DNA of 64,000 bases from Rubrivivax sp. (lineage in GTDB: Bacteria; Pseudomonadota; Gammaproteobacteria; Burkholderiales; Burkholderiaceae_C), in NCBI GenBank assembly GCA_004210455.1, contig SEFA01000016.1:27472-91471 (forward strand), given 5' to 3'. Position numbers and translations under genes: made by a program. A model generated the notes under the pieces. The model worked only from the letters and a program-made list of their open reading frames with translations. It made no database searches and was not told the origin of the DNA. Of this stretch, positions 52,021 to 61,321 are shown piece by piece. The number at the start of each line of letters is the position of its first letter. Position 1 is the first letter of the stretch.

Positions 52021-52656
52021 ATGAATGCACAGACCCAGCGCCGGCAGATCGCCGGCCCGGCCGGCGAGATCGAATGCGCCGTCGACGAACCCGCGGTCGA
52101 CGCCGGCCCGTTGCGCGGCGTGGTGGTGATCTGCCACCCGAATCCCACGCAGGGCGGCACGATGGACAACAAGGTGGTGCAGACGATCGCGCGCGCGTTC
52201 GTGCACCTGGGCTACCGCGCGGTGCGCTTCAACTTCCGCGGCATCGGCAAGTCGGCCGGCGCGTGGGACGAAGGCCGCGGTGAGGTCGACGACGCGCTGG
52301 CCGTGATCGCCGGGTTCCGCGATCCCGCCCAGCCGCTGGCGCTGGCCGGCTTCTCCTTCGGCGGTTTCGTCGCGTCGCAGGCGGCGCTCAAGCTCGAGCA
52401 GCCCGCCGAACGCCTGCTGCTGGTCGGACCGGCCACGAGCCGCTTCGGCGTGGCGACCGTGCCGGCCGATACCGTCGTGATCCACGGCGAACAGGACGAT
52501 GTGGTGCCCCTGAGCGCCGTCTTCGACTGGGCGCGCCCGCAGGCGCTGCCGGTCATCGTGGTGCCCGGCGTCGGGCACTTCTTCCACGGGCAGTTGCCGC
52601 TGCTCAAGACTCTGGTGCTGCGCGGCTGGCATGCCGTCGGCGAAGCGCGCGCCTAA
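52021..52656 (+). CDS. Alpha/beta hydrolase (dienelactone hydrolase-like)
   Basis: A 211-residue alpha/beta hydrolase. 'VVICHPNPTQGGTMDNKVVQT' and 'AVRFNFRGIGKSAG' are typical of the family, the nucleophile elbow is 'LAGFSFGGFVAS' (Gly-Phe-Ser-Phe-Gly), and Asp/His follow in 'VIHGEQDDVVPL' and 'PGVGHFFHGQ'. Substrate unknown. It lies 16 bp after the ferredoxin-like gene, and 13 bp before the carboxypeptidase. Confidence 0.9.
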   Translation: MNAQTQRRQIAGPAGEIECAVDEPAVDAGPLRGVVVICHPNPTQGGTMDNKVVQTIARAFVHLGYRAVRFNFRGIGKSAGAWDEGRGEVDDALAVIAGFRDPAQPLALAGFSFGGFVASQAALKLEQPAERLLLVGPATSRFGVATVPADTVVIHGEQDDVVPLSAVFDWARPQALPVIVVPGVGHFFHGQLPLLKTLVLRGWHAVGEARA

Positions 52657-52669
52657 GGATCTCTCCCGA

Positions 52670-53839
52670 ATGAAACGATTCCTCGCCTCCCTCGCTCTCG
52701 GCCTGGGCCTGTCCAGTGTCGTGATGACGACCGGCGCGTCCGCCCAGGCGCTGACGCCGCCCGAGATCGCGGCCCGCAATTTCGTCCTGCTGGACCTGAC
52801 GACCCACCAGACGCTCGCCGAACGCGAGGCCGACACGCCGCAGGACCCCGCGTCGCTGACCAAGCTGATGACGGCCTACGTCGTGTTCGACGCGCTCAAG
52901 GCCAAGCGCCTGACGCTCGATCAGACGCTGACGGTGTCCAAGCGCGCGTGGGACGAGCGCAAGGGCGACCCGTCGCTGATGTTCATCGACACGACGATGA
53001 CGCCCAAGGTCGATGAGCTGATCCGCGGCATGATCATCCAGTCGGGCAACGACGCCTCGGTCGCGCTGGCCGAAGGCGTCGGCGGCACGGTCGAACAGTT
53101 CGTCGCGATGATGAACAAGCAGGCGCAGGCCTGGGGCCTGAAGAACACCTCGTTCAAGAACGTCACCGGCATCACCGAGCCCGGCCACAAGACGAGCGCG
53201 CGCGACATCGCGGTCGTCTTCTCGCACGTGATCCAGGACTACCCGGCGTACTACGCCGAGTACTACTCCAAGCGCGAATACACCTTCAACAAGATCCGCC
53301 AGTCCAACCGCAACATGCTGCTGGGCCGCGATCCCTCGGTGGACGGCGGCAAGACCGGCTACACCGATGCGGCCGGCTACTGCCTGGCGGCCAGCGCGCA
53401 GCGCGACGTGCCCAACGGCAAGCGCCGCCTGCTGAGCGTCGTGATGGGTACGGCCTCGAAGGAAGCCCGCGCCACCGAGAGCCAGAAGCTGCTGAACTGG
53501 GGTTACTCGGCCTTCGACGCGGTGCGCCTGTTCGACAAGAACCAGCCGATCACCACCGTCAAGGTCTGGAAGGGCGCCGCGCCGGAAGCCAAGCTGGGCG
53601 CGGCCGATGCGGTCTTCGTCGCGGTGCCGCGCGGCGAGGGCGGCAAGCTCAAGACCGACATCCAGCGCACCGACCCGCTGGTCGCGCCGCTGGCGCTGAA
53701 CCAGCGCGTGGGCACGCTGAAAGTGACGACCTCGGGCGGCTCGCCGGTGGCCGAGGTGCCGCTGGTCGTGCAGCAGGAGGTGCCGCTGGCCGGCATCTTC
53801 GGCCGTGCCTGGGACGCGATCCGGCTCTGGATCAAGTAA
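52670..53839 (+). CDS. dacC: D-alanyl-D-alanine carboxypeptidase (DacA/DacC, PBP5/6-like)
   Basis: A 389-residue exported penicillin-binding protein. A signal peptide ends near residue 25 ('TGASA|QALTPP'). Catalytic motifs: S-x-x-K 'PASLTKLMTAY', S-x-N 'IQSGNDASVAL' and K-T-G 'VDGGKTGYTDAAGY'. The C-terminal PBP5 domain and a terminal amphipathic helix ('IFGRAWDAIRLWIK') anchor it to the inner membrane from the periplasm. It removes the terminal D-Ala of peptidoglycan stem peptides. A D-amino-acid transaminase follows. Confidence 0.96.
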   Translation: MKRFLASLALGLGLSSVVMTTGASAQALTPPEIAARNFVLLDLTTHQTLAEREADTPQDPASLTKLMTAYVVFDALKAKRLTLDQTLTVSKRAWDERKGDPSLMFIDTTMTPKVDELIRGMIIQSGNDASVALAEGVGGTVEQFVAMMNKQAQAWGLKNTSFKNVTGITEPGHKTSARDIAVVFSHVIQDYPAYYAEYYSKREYTFNKIRQSNRNMLLGRDPSVDGGKTGYTDAAGYCLAASAQRDVPNGKRRLLSVVMGTASKEARATESQKLLNWGYSAFDAVRLFDKNQPITTVKVWKGAAPEAKLGAADAVFVAVPRGEGGKLKTDIQRTDPLVAPLALNQRVGTLKVTTSGGSPVAEVPLVVQQEVPLAGIFGRAWDAIRLWIK

Positions 53840-53990
53840 GCCCGCTCGCCTGATCAGTGGGCTGACCGGGCGGCCGGGCGGCAGTCCGATCAGTCAAGGC
53901 CCCGCGCTTGCCGGGGTTGGCGGGTCGGGCCGGCGGCGTACAGTCGGTGGCTTCGGCGTGTCCACACTGAGCACACTGCGGGAGCCACCG

Positions 53991-54872
53991 ATGACCATGC
54001 CCTGGGCCGATCTTCCCTGCTATCTCAACGGCCACCTGGGCCGGCTCGGCGATGCCCGCGTGCCGGTGATGGACCGGGGCTTCCTCTTCGGCGACGGGGT
54101 CTACGAGTCGATCCCTGTCTACGCGGGCCGTCTGTTCCGCGTCGATGATCACCTGGACCGGCTCGGTCGCAGCCTGAAGGCGCTGCGCATCGAGGATCCC
54201 TACGAGCGCGAAGCCTGGCTGGACCTGTTCCGCAGTCTGGTGGCGCACCTGCCGGAGGTCGAGGACCAGGCCATCTACCTGCAGGTCACGCGCGGCGTCG
54301 CGGCGCGGGGTCACGCGATGCCGAAGGATCTCGAGCCGACGGTGCTGGCGTACACGCAGCCGCTGCACGCGTTGACGCCGGAGCAGCGCCATCAGGGCTT
54401 GAGCTGCGTGACGGCGCGGGACTTCCGCTGGCAGCGGGGCGACATCAAGAGCATCTCGCTGCTGGGCAACGTGCTGGCGCGTCAGGCCGCCGCCGATCAG
54501 GGCGCCGACGAGACCGTGCTGATCCGCGACGGCTACGTCACCGAAGGTTCCAGCAGCAACGTCTGGATCGTCCGCGACGGCGCGCTGCTGACGCCGCCGC
54601 CCGGCGAAGCGCTGCTCGAAGGCATTCGCGTGCGGTTGCTCAAGGAGCTCTGCGAGGAACTCGGCATCGCCTTCAACCAGCGTCCGATCGCGGAGACCGA
54701 GCTGGGCACCGCCGACGAGATCCTGCTGACCTCCGCGAGCAAGGAAGTCGCGCCGGTCACCCGGCTCGATCACGACGAGGTCGGCCACGGCGCGCTGCGC
54801 GGCAAGCCCGGCCCGGTGTACGCCAAGCTCCACGAGGCCTATCAACGGGCCAAGGTCTTGCAAAGCCGCTGA
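53991..54872 (+). CDS. dat: D-amino-acid transaminase (class IV)
   Basis: A 293-residue PLP-dependent class IV aminotransferase. The PLP lysine lies in 'DIKSISLLGNVLARQ', and 'VMDRGFLFGDGVYESIPVYAG' and 'VTEGSSSNVWIV' are class signatures. Close to D-alanine aminotransferase, which interconverts D-Ala/D-Glu and 2-oxo acids; branched-chain or aminodeoxychorismate lyase roles are less likely. GGGAG lies before the ATG at 53991; the frame extends upstream into dac but without homology. Followed 24 bp later by ybeD. Confidence 0.9.
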   Translation: MTMPWADLPCYLNGHLGRLGDARVPVMDRGFLFGDGVYESIPVYAGRLFRVDDHLDRLGRSLKALRIEDPYEREAWLDLFRSLVAHLPEVEDQAIYLQVTRGVAARGHAMPKDLEPTVLAYTQPLHALTPEQRHQGLSCVTARDFRWQRGDIKSISLLGNVLARQAAADQGADETVLIRDGYVTEGSSSNVWIVRDGALLTPPPGEALLEGIRVRLLKELCEELGIAFNQRPIAETELGTADEILLTSASKEVAPVTRLDHDEVGHGALRGKPGPVYAKLHEAYQRAKVLQSR

Positions 54873-54896
54873 CCGACTCCATTTGGATTTCCCATC

Positions 54897-55187
54897 ATGA
54901 CCAGCTTCAACAACGCCCCGATCCCGCCCGAGCAATCGCTGATCGACTACCCGTCGCAGTTCCCCATCAAGGTGATGGGCGCGCATGTCGAGGGCTTCGT
55001 CGAGGCGATCGTGAGCGTGGCGCAGCAGTTCGATCCGGCGTTCGACGCGGCGAGCGTGGAAAAGCGCCCCAGCTCGGGCGGCAAGTACCTCGGCGTGACG
55101 ATCACGGTCACCGCGACCAGCCGCGAACAGCTCGACGAGCTGTACCGCACGCTGACCACGCACCCGATGGTGAAGGTCGTCCTGTAA
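54897..55187 (+). CDS. ybeD: YbeD/DUF493 family protein
   Basis: A 96-residue protein of the DUF493 family: 'LIDYPSQFPIKVMGAHVEGF', 'EKRPSSGGKYLGVTITVTATS' and 'QLDELYRTLTTHPMVKVVL'. E. coli YbeD has an ACT-like fold and sits between dacA and lipB, the same order as here (dac - dat - ybeD - lipB - lipA). Function unproven; a regulatory role for lipoate synthesis has been suggested from the gene order. Confidence 0.94.
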   Translation: MTSFNNAPIPPEQSLIDYPSQFPIKVMGAHVEGFVEAIVSVAQQFDPAFDAASVEKRPSSGGKYLGVTITVTATSREQLDELYRTLTTHPMVKVVL

Positions 55188-55236
55188 ACCGGCAACGAGG
55201 GACCGGATCAGTGCCGGTCTGGCTGGATCACACGGA

Positions 55237-55914
55237 TCACACGGATCCCGCGTCGGCCGCCAGCGCCGCGTCGACGGCCTTGAGCTTGTACGGCGCGGCC
55301 TCGTCGCCGTTGCGCGCCGCGATGTCGTACCAGTAGCGCGCCAGGCGCAGGTCGCGGTCGACACCCAATCCCGACTCGTACATCGACGCGATCAGGTACT
55401 GCGCGCCGACATCGCCGCCCTTCGCGGCCTCGCGGTACCACAGCGCCGCCCGCGGGAAGTCCTTGCCCGCGCCCCGACCCAGGTAGAACGCGGTGGCCAC
55501 GGCCACCTGCGCATCGACGCTGCCGTGTTCCGCCGCCTTCAGGTACCAGGATTGCGCCTGGACCAGGTCGCGCTGACCGTCCTCGCCCTGCTCGTGGAAC
55601 TGGCCTAGCGCCAGTTCGGCACGGACGAGACCGCGGCCTGCCGCACGGACCAGCAACCGGCGGGCGAGCTTGGGATCAGGCTTGGGGACCTCCGCGCGCA
55701 GATGCATCATCGCGAGGTTGTAGTCGCCGAGCGCGAGGCCCTGCTGCGACAGCGCGCGGAACTGGCGCTCCGCGCCGGCAAGATCGCCGCGCTCGTACGT
55801 GGCCAGCGCCTGGTCCAGGGTGATCGCGGCGCCGGAGCCGGCCGCCTCCGACGACGTCGAAGCGCCGCCCAGCAGCGCGAGGCAGACGGCGAGGGCCGTG
55901 AGGTGACGCGGCAT
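55237..55914 (-). CDS. Sel1/TPR repeat exported protein
   Basis: A 225-residue protein with a signal peptide (residues 1-24, '[11 protein letters not shown]') and four to five Sel1-like repeats of about 36 residues with the A-x-x-W-Y-x-x-A-A signature ('[12 protein letters not shown]', '[12 protein letters not shown]', '[12 protein letters not shown]'). Such proteins are periplasmic scaffolds for protein contacts. It is inserted between ybeD and lipB on the opposite strand, with its start only 68 bp from the lipB start, so the two share a divergent promoter region. Confidence 0.88.
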   Translation of the reverse strand: MPRHLTALAVCLALLGGASTSSEAAGSGAAITLDQALATYERGDLAGAERQFRALSQQGLALGDYNLAMMHLRAEVPKPDPKLARRLLVRAAGRGLVRAELALGQFHEQGEDGQRDLVQAQSWYLKAAEHGSVDAQVAVATAFYLGRGAGKDFPRAALWYREAAKGGDVGAQYLIASMYESGLGVDRDLRLARYWYDIAARNGDEAAPYKLKAVDAALAADAGSV

Positions 55915-55982
55915 GGCGAGGCTCCTGATGCTGAATGTCCCGATGCCGACGATGCTAGGGCCATCGCGGCTAGCATGCCGGG

Positions 55983-56651
55983 ATGCTGATCAAGACCCTG
56001 GGCCGCGTGGACTATGCGGCCACGCTGGATGCGATGCGCGCCTTCACCGAGACGCGCGGTCCGGAGACGCCGGACGAGCTCTGGCTGTGCGAATTCGACC
56101 CCGTCTACACGCAAGGCCTGGCCGGCCAGGCCGACAACGTCCTCGATCCGCAAGGCATTCCCGTCATGCAGACCAACCGCGGCGGCCAGGTGACGTACCA
56201 CGGGCCCGGGCAGGTGGTCGCGTATCCGCTGGTGGACCTGAAGCGGCTGGGGATCTTCGTCAAGGAATACGTGTTCCGCCTGGAGACGGCGGTGATCCAG
56301 ACGCTGGCGGGCGTCGGCGTGACGGGCCACCGGGTGGCCGGCGCGCCCGGCATCTACGTGCGGCTGGACGACCCCGGGGCGCATGCCGCCCTGACCGGAC
56401 CGGCCGACCCGGTGGATCCGTTCCGCGGTCTGGGCAAGGTCGCGGCGCTGGGGATCAAGATCAGCCGGCACTGCACGTATCACGGCGTGGCGCTGAATGT
56501 CGCGATGGACCTGAAGCCCTTCCTGGGCATCCATCCGTGCGGATACGCAGGGCTTCGGACGGTGGACCTCGGTACACTCGGGGTTTTCACGGACTGGGCC
56601 ACGGTGGCCCAGCGGTTCGGAGAGCGGCTCGCCGCGCAGCTCCAACCCTGA
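55983..56651 (+). CDS. lipB: Lipoyl(octanoyl) transferase LipB
   Basis: A 222-residue enzyme that moves octanoyl from acyl carrier protein to lipoyl domains. The conserved '[22 protein letters not shown]' region and the catalytic Lys/Cys region '[22 protein letters not shown]' are present (Lys and Cys both there). Followed 32 bp later by lipA. The C-terminus is typical. Together they complete de novo lipoate synthesis for pyruvate and 2-oxoglutarate dehydrogenases. Confidence 0.97.
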   Translation: MLIKTLGRVDYAATLDAMRAFTETRGPETPDELWLCEFDPVYTQGLAGQADNVLDPQGIPVMQTNRGGQVTYHGPGQVVAYPLVDLKRLGIFVKEYVFRLETAVIQTLAGVGVTGHRVAGAPGIYVRLDDPGAHAALTGPADPVDPFRGLGKVAALGIKISRHCTYHGVALNVAMDLKPFLGIHPCGYAGLRTVDLGTLGVFTDWATVAQRFGERLAAQLQP

Positions 56652-56683
56652 GGCCCGGCACACGGCAACCGAGAGAACGCCTG

Positions 56684-57694
56684 ATGGCAACCGAGAACGT
56701 CACCCACGAAGCCAAGAGCGCGTCCGATTACGACGCGACCGCCAAGCAGAAGGCGCAAGCCAAGACGGCGCGGATCCCGATCAAGATCATTCCGGCGGAA
56801 CAGCTGAAGAAGCCGGACTGGATCCGGGTGAAGGCCGGTTCGCCGTCGACGCGTTTCTACGAGATCAAGCAGATCCTGCGCGAGCACAAGCTGCACACGG
56901 TCTGCGAGGAAGCGTCCTGCCCCAACATCGGCGAGTGCTTCGGCAAGGGCACGGCGACCTTCATGATCATGGGCGACAAGTGCACGCGGCGCTGCCCGTT
57001 CTGCGACGTGGGCCATGGCCGTCCTGATCCGCTGGACGTGGACGAGCCGCTGAACCTTGCCAAGACGATCGCGGCGCTGAAGCTGAACTACGTGGTGATC
57101 ACCAGCGTGGACCGCGACGACCTGCGCGACGGCGGCGCCGGCCATTTCGCCGAGTGCATCCGCAAGGTGCGCGAGCTGAGCCCGCGCACGCAGATCGAGG
57201 TGCTGGTGCCCGACTTCCGCGGCCGCATGGACCGCGCGCTGGACATCCTTAAGGCCGCGCCGCCGGACGTGATGAACCACAACCTGGAGACCGCGCCGCG
57301 CCTGTACAAGGAAGCGCGTCCGGGTTCGGACTACCAGTTCAGCCTGAACCTGCTGAAGCGTTTCAAGGCAGCGGTGCCGGGCGTGCCGACCAAGAGCGGC
57401 ATCATGGTCGGCCTGGGCGAGACCGACGAGGAGATCCTCCAGGTCATGCGCGACATGCGCGAGCACGACATCGACATGCTGACGATCGGGCAATACCTGG
57501 CGCCGTCGGGCCATCACCTGCCGGTGCGTCGCTACGTGCACCCGGACACCTTCAAGATGTTCGAGGAAGAGGCCTACAAGATGGGCTTCACCCACGCGGC
57601 GGTCGGCGCGATGGTGCGCTCCAGCTACCACGCGGACCAGCAGGCGCATGCCGCGCTGGAGAAGGTGGAAGCGGAGAAGGCGTCGGCGGCTTGA
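56684..57694 (+). CDS. lipA: Lipoyl synthase LipA
   Basis: A 336-residue radical SAM enzyme that inserts two sulfurs into protein-bound octanoate. The auxiliary cluster motif C-x4-C-x5-C is in '[17 protein letters not shown]', the SAM cluster C-x3-C-x2-C in '[16 protein letters not shown]', and the terminal '[13 protein letters not shown]' carries the conserved R-S-S-Y. '[19 protein letters not shown]' is also diagnostic. The N-terminal 40 residues are variable, as in other LipA proteins. A hairpin terminator follows. Confidence 0.98.
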   Translation: MATENVTHEAKSASDYDATAKQKAQAKTARIPIKIIPAEQLKKPDWIRVKAGSPSTRFYEIKQILREHKLHTVCEEASCPNIGECFGKGTATFMIMGDKCTRRCPFCDVGHGRPDPLDVDEPLNLAKTIAALKLNYVVITSVDRDDLRDGGAGHFAECIRKVRELSPRTQIEVLVPDFRGRMDRALDILKAAPPDVMNHNLETAPRLYKEARPGSDYQFSLNLLKRFKAAVPGVPTKSGIMVGLGETDEEILQVMRDMREHDIDMLTIGQYLAPSGHHLPVRRYVHPDTFKMFEEEAYKMGFTHAAVGAMVRSSYHADQQAHAALEKVEAEKASAA

Positions 57695-57728
57695 TCGCCA
57701 GATCGCCTGAGCGATCGACCCCACATGG

Positions 57729-57749
57729 ACGGCCCTTCGGGGCCGTTTT
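57729..57749 (+). terminator. Terminator of lipBA
   Basis: ACGGCCC (57729-57735), UUCG-type tetraloop TTCG, GGGCCGT (57740-57746), then TTT. It begins 35 bases after the lipA stop. Confidence 0.88.
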
Positions 57750-57883
57750 GCATGGCGCGTCGACTTGCCGAATGGCCAGCATGCGATCGGTGGCCGTGCA
57801 CCATGACTTCCGTTGGCGCTCCGGCGCCGGCCTACAAACGCCGTCTTCCAGCTGGCTCCAGCGCTCACCGCGCTTTCGACCCC

Positions 57884-59869
57884 ATGCCCAAGAATTCGAG
57901 CGTCCTGATGTGCGCACTGGCCGGCGTGATGCTGTGTCTGCCGTTGGTGTCGATGTCGATGTCGATGTCGGCGTCGCCGGCCTTGGCGCCAGCCCGTGGC
58001 GATCAACAGGCGAAGGCAAGGCTCCCGATCACGGCTGCGAAGAAGAACAGCGCATTCCGCGGCGTCATGACGCTGGCCATCGATCTCACCGACACGCGTC
58101 GGCGGATCGTGACGATCAATCAGCGCATCCCCGTGCAGCGCGCGGGCGGGATGACGCTGCTCTATCCGCAGTGGGAGACGGGGAGCCACGCGCCCTCGAT
58201 TTCCGCGCACCGCCTGGCGGGTCTGGTCGTCAAGGCCGATGGCAGGACGCTGCCATGGCGGCGCGATCCGGCGCAGGTCCACGCCTTTCGCGTCGTCGTT
58301 CCGGCGGGCGCGCAAGCGCTCGACCTGAGCTTCCAATATCTGGCGCCGCTCAGCCGTGACCCGTCGGCGACGATCATCGACGGCTTCGTCGGGCTCTACT
58401 GGAATCGGGTGCTGATGTACCCGTCGGGCTGGAAGGCCGGCGGCCTGCCGGTGCAGGCGTCGATCAAGCTGCCGGCTGGCATGACGCCGGCAACCGCCTT
58501 GTCCGGCGCGGCCGACAGCGATCTGATCCGCTTCGAGCCGGTGACGCTGGATCGCCTCATCGATTCGCCGGTGTTCTCGGCTCGCCATGTGGTTACGCGC
58601 GAGATCGCTGGCGGCGCGCGCCCCGTGCGTGCGCACTGGCTCGCCGCGGACGCCGATGTCGTCAAGAACGTCGATCGCTTCGACGCCAGGATGCAGGCGG
58701 TCCAGCGCGAGACGGAAGCCATCTTCGGCGTGCCGCCGTTCAAGCGCTACGACTACCTGATCGCGCTCGACGACCGGCTTCCCGGCCCCGGCGGTATCGA
58801 GCATGCCGACTCGGGCGAGGTCGTGCTGCCCGCGAACCTGCTTTCCGAGCCGGCCGAGTCGATGTCCTTGATTGACGTCATCCCGCACGAGCTGATCCAT
58901 GCGTGGAACGGCCTGTGGCGCGTGCCGGCGGACATGGTCGTGTCGACGCCGAACGAGCCGTTCACCGGCACGCTGCTGTGGGTCTACGAAGGCCAGACGG
59001 AGTTCTGGTCGCGCGTGGTCGCGGCGCGCTCGGGGCTGCGCACGGTCGAGCAGACGCTGGGCGCCCTCGCGCTGGATGCGGCGGTCGTCCAGCACCGCGC
59101 CGGCCGTCAGTGGAAATCCCTCGCCGACAGCGCCAACGATCCGTTGATCCAGAACGGCACCGTGAACTGGCGCGACTGGCAGCGACGCGAGGACTACTAC
59201 ATCGAAGGCGTGCTGTTCTGGCTCGACATCGATGCCCGTCTGCGCCAATGCAGCCACGGCGCCCGGGGCCTGGACGACTTCGCGACGCGCTTCTTCAGCG
59301 CGGCGGACCAGAAGCCGGGTGAGCGTCAGCGGCCCTATTCGGAAGCCGATGTCGTCGCGACGCTCGATCGTGTCTGCCCCGGGCCGTGGGCGGGGACGCT
59401 TCGTGGAAAGCTCGATACCCACGATGACGACGGCGTTCTCGACGGCCTCGCCGCGCACGGCTGGCGCCTGGTGTTCCGCGACACGCCGACGGCGTACTTC
59501 CGCCTCTACGAAGCGAGCGACGGCGTGCTCGACCTGACGTGGTCGGTGGGCATGACGGTGACGAAGGACGGCCGTGTGAAGGCATCGACGTGGAACGGCC
59601 CCGCGTTCCGCGCGGGCATCGTGCCCGGCACGCGCTTGAAGGCGGTCAACGACGAACCGTATAGCGCGGAACGCCTCACGGCAGCCATCGCCGTCGCCGG
59701 GCAACGCGGTCTCCGGCTGGACATCCTGGTCGACGGGAAGCAGGAGACCGTGACGGTCGATGCTTCCCAGGGCCTGCGTTATCCCGCGCTGGAACGCATC
59801 GAAGGCACGCGGGACTCGTTGTCGACGCTGCTGGCGCCTCGCGCGCCAAGCACGCCCCGCGCGCGTTGA
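57884..59869 (+). CDS. M61 family peptidase (glycyl aminopeptidase-like) with PDZ domain
   Basis: A 661-residue exported protein. A signal peptide covers about residues 1-33 and includes a Met-Ser repeat ('SMSMSMSASPALA'). The N-terminal beta domain ('GMTLLYPQWETGSHAPSI') is M61-like, the zinc site is 'DVIPHELIHAWNGLW' (HExxH) with the third ligand likely in 'WVYEGQTEFWSRVVAA', and the C-terminus has a PDZ-like domain ('GPAFRAGIVPGTRLKAVNDEP'). M61 enzymes cleave N-terminal Gly/Ala or longer peptides in the periplasm. The frame is open to 57725, but the signal peptide fixes the start at 57884. Confidence 0.9.
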   Translation: MPKNSSVLMCALAGVMLCLPLVSMSMSMSASPALAPARGDQQAKARLPITAAKKNSAFRGVMTLAIDLTDTRRRIVTINQRIPVQRAGGMTLLYPQWETGSHAPSISAHRLAGLVVKADGRTLPWRRDPAQVHAFRVVVPAGAQALDLSFQYLAPLSRDPSATIIDGFVGLYWNRVLMYPSGWKAGGLPVQASIKLPAGMTPATALSGAADSDLIRFEPVTLDRLIDSPVFSARHVVTREIAGGARPVRAHWLAADADVVKNVDRFDARMQAVQRETEAIFGVPPFKRYDYLIALDDRLPGPGGIEHADSGEVVLPANLLSEPAESMSLIDVIPHELIHAWNGLWRVPADMVVSTPNEPFTGTLLWVYEGQTEFWSRVVAARSGLRTVEQTLGALALDAAVVQHRAGRQWKSLADSANDPLIQNGTVNWRDWQRREDYYIEGVLFWLDIDARLRQCSHGARGLDDFATRFFSAADQKPGERQRPYSEADVVATLDRVCPGPWAGTLRGKLDTHDDDGVLDGLAAHGWRLVFRDTPTAYFRLYEASDGVLDLTWSVGMTVTKDGRVKASTWNGPAFRAGIVPGTRLKAVNDEPYSAERLTAAIAVAGQRGLRLDILVDGKQETVTVDASQGLRYPALERIEGTRDSLSTLLAPRAPSTPRAR

Positions 59870-61318
59870 TCACGCCGGAGACCAGCGCCCCGCGACGTTC
59901 TTCAGCAGCAGGTTGATGGCCGCCAACTGGCGGTTGCGCACGGTGAGCAGGGAGGCCTCCGCGTTGAAGGCGCTGTTCTGCGCCGTGGTCACGTCCAGGA
60001 AGGACACGGTGCCCGCCTTGTACTGGTCCGTTACCAGCTCGAGGTTGCGCTGCGCGGCGTCGAGGGCCTCCTGCTGCAGCCGCGCTTCCTCGCGCAGGTG
60101 GTCGGTGAGGATCAGGTTGTCCTCGACCTCCTGCAGCGCGGTCAGCACCGTCTGGCGGTAGGTCGAGGTCGCGACCTCGGCGCTGGTGCGCGCCTGCGCG
60201 CTCGCCAGTTTGCGCTGGCCGCCGTCGAAGATCGCCTGCGCCAGCGACGGGCCCAGCGACCAGAACAGGTTGGGCGCCGACAGCAGGTCGCTCAGCGTGC
60301 TGTTGCGATAACCGGCGCTGCCCGACAGCGTCAGCGCCGGGAAATTCGCCGCGTCGGCGACGCCGATCTGCGAGTAGGCCGCCGCCACGCGACGCTGCGC
60401 GGCGGCGATGTCGGGCCGGCGCTCCAGCAGCTGCGAGGGCAGCAGCTCGGGCACTGCGGGCGGCTTCGGCAGCGTCGCGCTCTTCGTCACATCGAGCGCC
60501 GACGGCGGCAGTCCCAGCAGTACCGCGATCGCGTGCTCCAACTGGCCGCGCGTGGCACGCGTCTCCAGCAGTTGCGCCTCCGCCGAGCGCAGTTGCGTCT
60601 GCGCCTGCAGCACGTCGCTGCGGGCGGCGACGCCGCTCTGATACCGCGCCTGCGTCAGGTCGAGGAAACGCTGATAGGACTTCACGCTGCGGTCGTAAAG
60701 CGCTTCCTGCGCCTCGGCGGTCCGCAGCGAGAAGTAGGTCTGCGCCAGCGTCGCCTGCGCGCTCAATCGCGCGGCGGCGAGGTCGTCGGCACTCGCTTGC
60801 AGGGAGGCGTTCGCGCCTTCGCTCGCCAGGCGCAGCCGGCCCCAGAGGTCCGGTTCCCAGCTCGCGTTCAGCGAGGCCTGCACGCTGTTGGTCGGGCCGC
60901 GATTGATCGAGCCGTTCGTGACATTGCCGTCCGGACTCTTGCTGCGCGTGCCGGAGAAGCCGACCGAGAGCGTGGGGAAAAGCGCCGAGCGGCTCGCCTC
61001 CAGCGCGGCACGGGCGCCTTCCACCTGCGCGACCGCCGCCTTGAGGTTCTCGTTGCCGATCACCAGCCGATGCTGCAGGTCGTTGAGCACGGGATCGTCG
61101 AACAAGGTCCACCACTGCTCGGGCACCGGCTCGGCGGCGGCGGGGCGCGCCTGCTTCCAGAGCGCGTCCTCCTTGAACTGCGCCGGCGCAGAAACCGGCG
61201 CGGGCGGATCGACGCGCGTCACCGCGCAACCGCTCACCAGGGCGACGATCACGGCTGCCGTCGCGATCGCGGGCAGGGACGGACGAGGGAAGGAAGTCGA
61301 AGTCATCGGGGTCTGCAT
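59870..61318 (-). CDS. RND efflux outer-membrane lipoprotein (NodT/OprM family)
   Basis: A 482-residue TolC-like outer-membrane factor. The signal ends in a lipobox 'LVSGCAVTRVDPP'. Two outer-membrane-efflux repeats follow ('QWWTLFDDPVLNDLQHRLVIGN', 'RPDIAAAQRRVAAAYSQIGVA', 'YRNSTLSDLLSAPNLFWSLGPS') with coiled-coil helices. It begins 3 bp after the RND pump stop, so it is the exit duct of that pump. Its stop abuts the M61 stop on the other strand; no terminator was seen between them. Confidence 0.95.
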   Translation of the reverse strand: MQTPMTSTSFPRPSLPAIATAAVIVALVSGCAVTRVDPPAPVSAPAQFKEDALWKQARPAAAEPVPEQWWTLFDDPVLNDLQHRLVIGNENLKAAVAQVEGARAALEASRSALFPTLSVGFSGTRSKSPDGNVTNGSINRGPTNSVQASLNASWEPDLWGRLRLASEGANASLQASADDLAAARLSAQATLAQTYFSLRTAEAQEALYDRSVKSYQRFLDLTQARYQSGVAARSDVLQAQTQLRSAEAQLLETRATRGQLEHAIAVLLGLPPSALDVTKSATLPKPPAVPELLPSQLLERRPDIAAAQRRVAAAYSQIGVADAANFPALTLSGSAGYRNSTLSDLLSAPNLFWSLGPSLAQAIFDGGQRKLASAQARTSAEVATSTYRQTVLTALQEVEDNLILTDHLREEARLQQEALDAAQRNLELVTDQYKAGTVSFLDVTTAQNSAFNAEASLLTVRNRQLAAINLLLKNVAGRWSPA

Positions 61319-61321
61319 GTC

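Noticed and set aside
53866..53930. Possible terminator after the D-Ala-D-Ala carboxypeptidase gene
   Set aside because: Several GC-rich short stems can be drawn (for example CCCCG...CGGGG) but none is clean or followed by a T-run.
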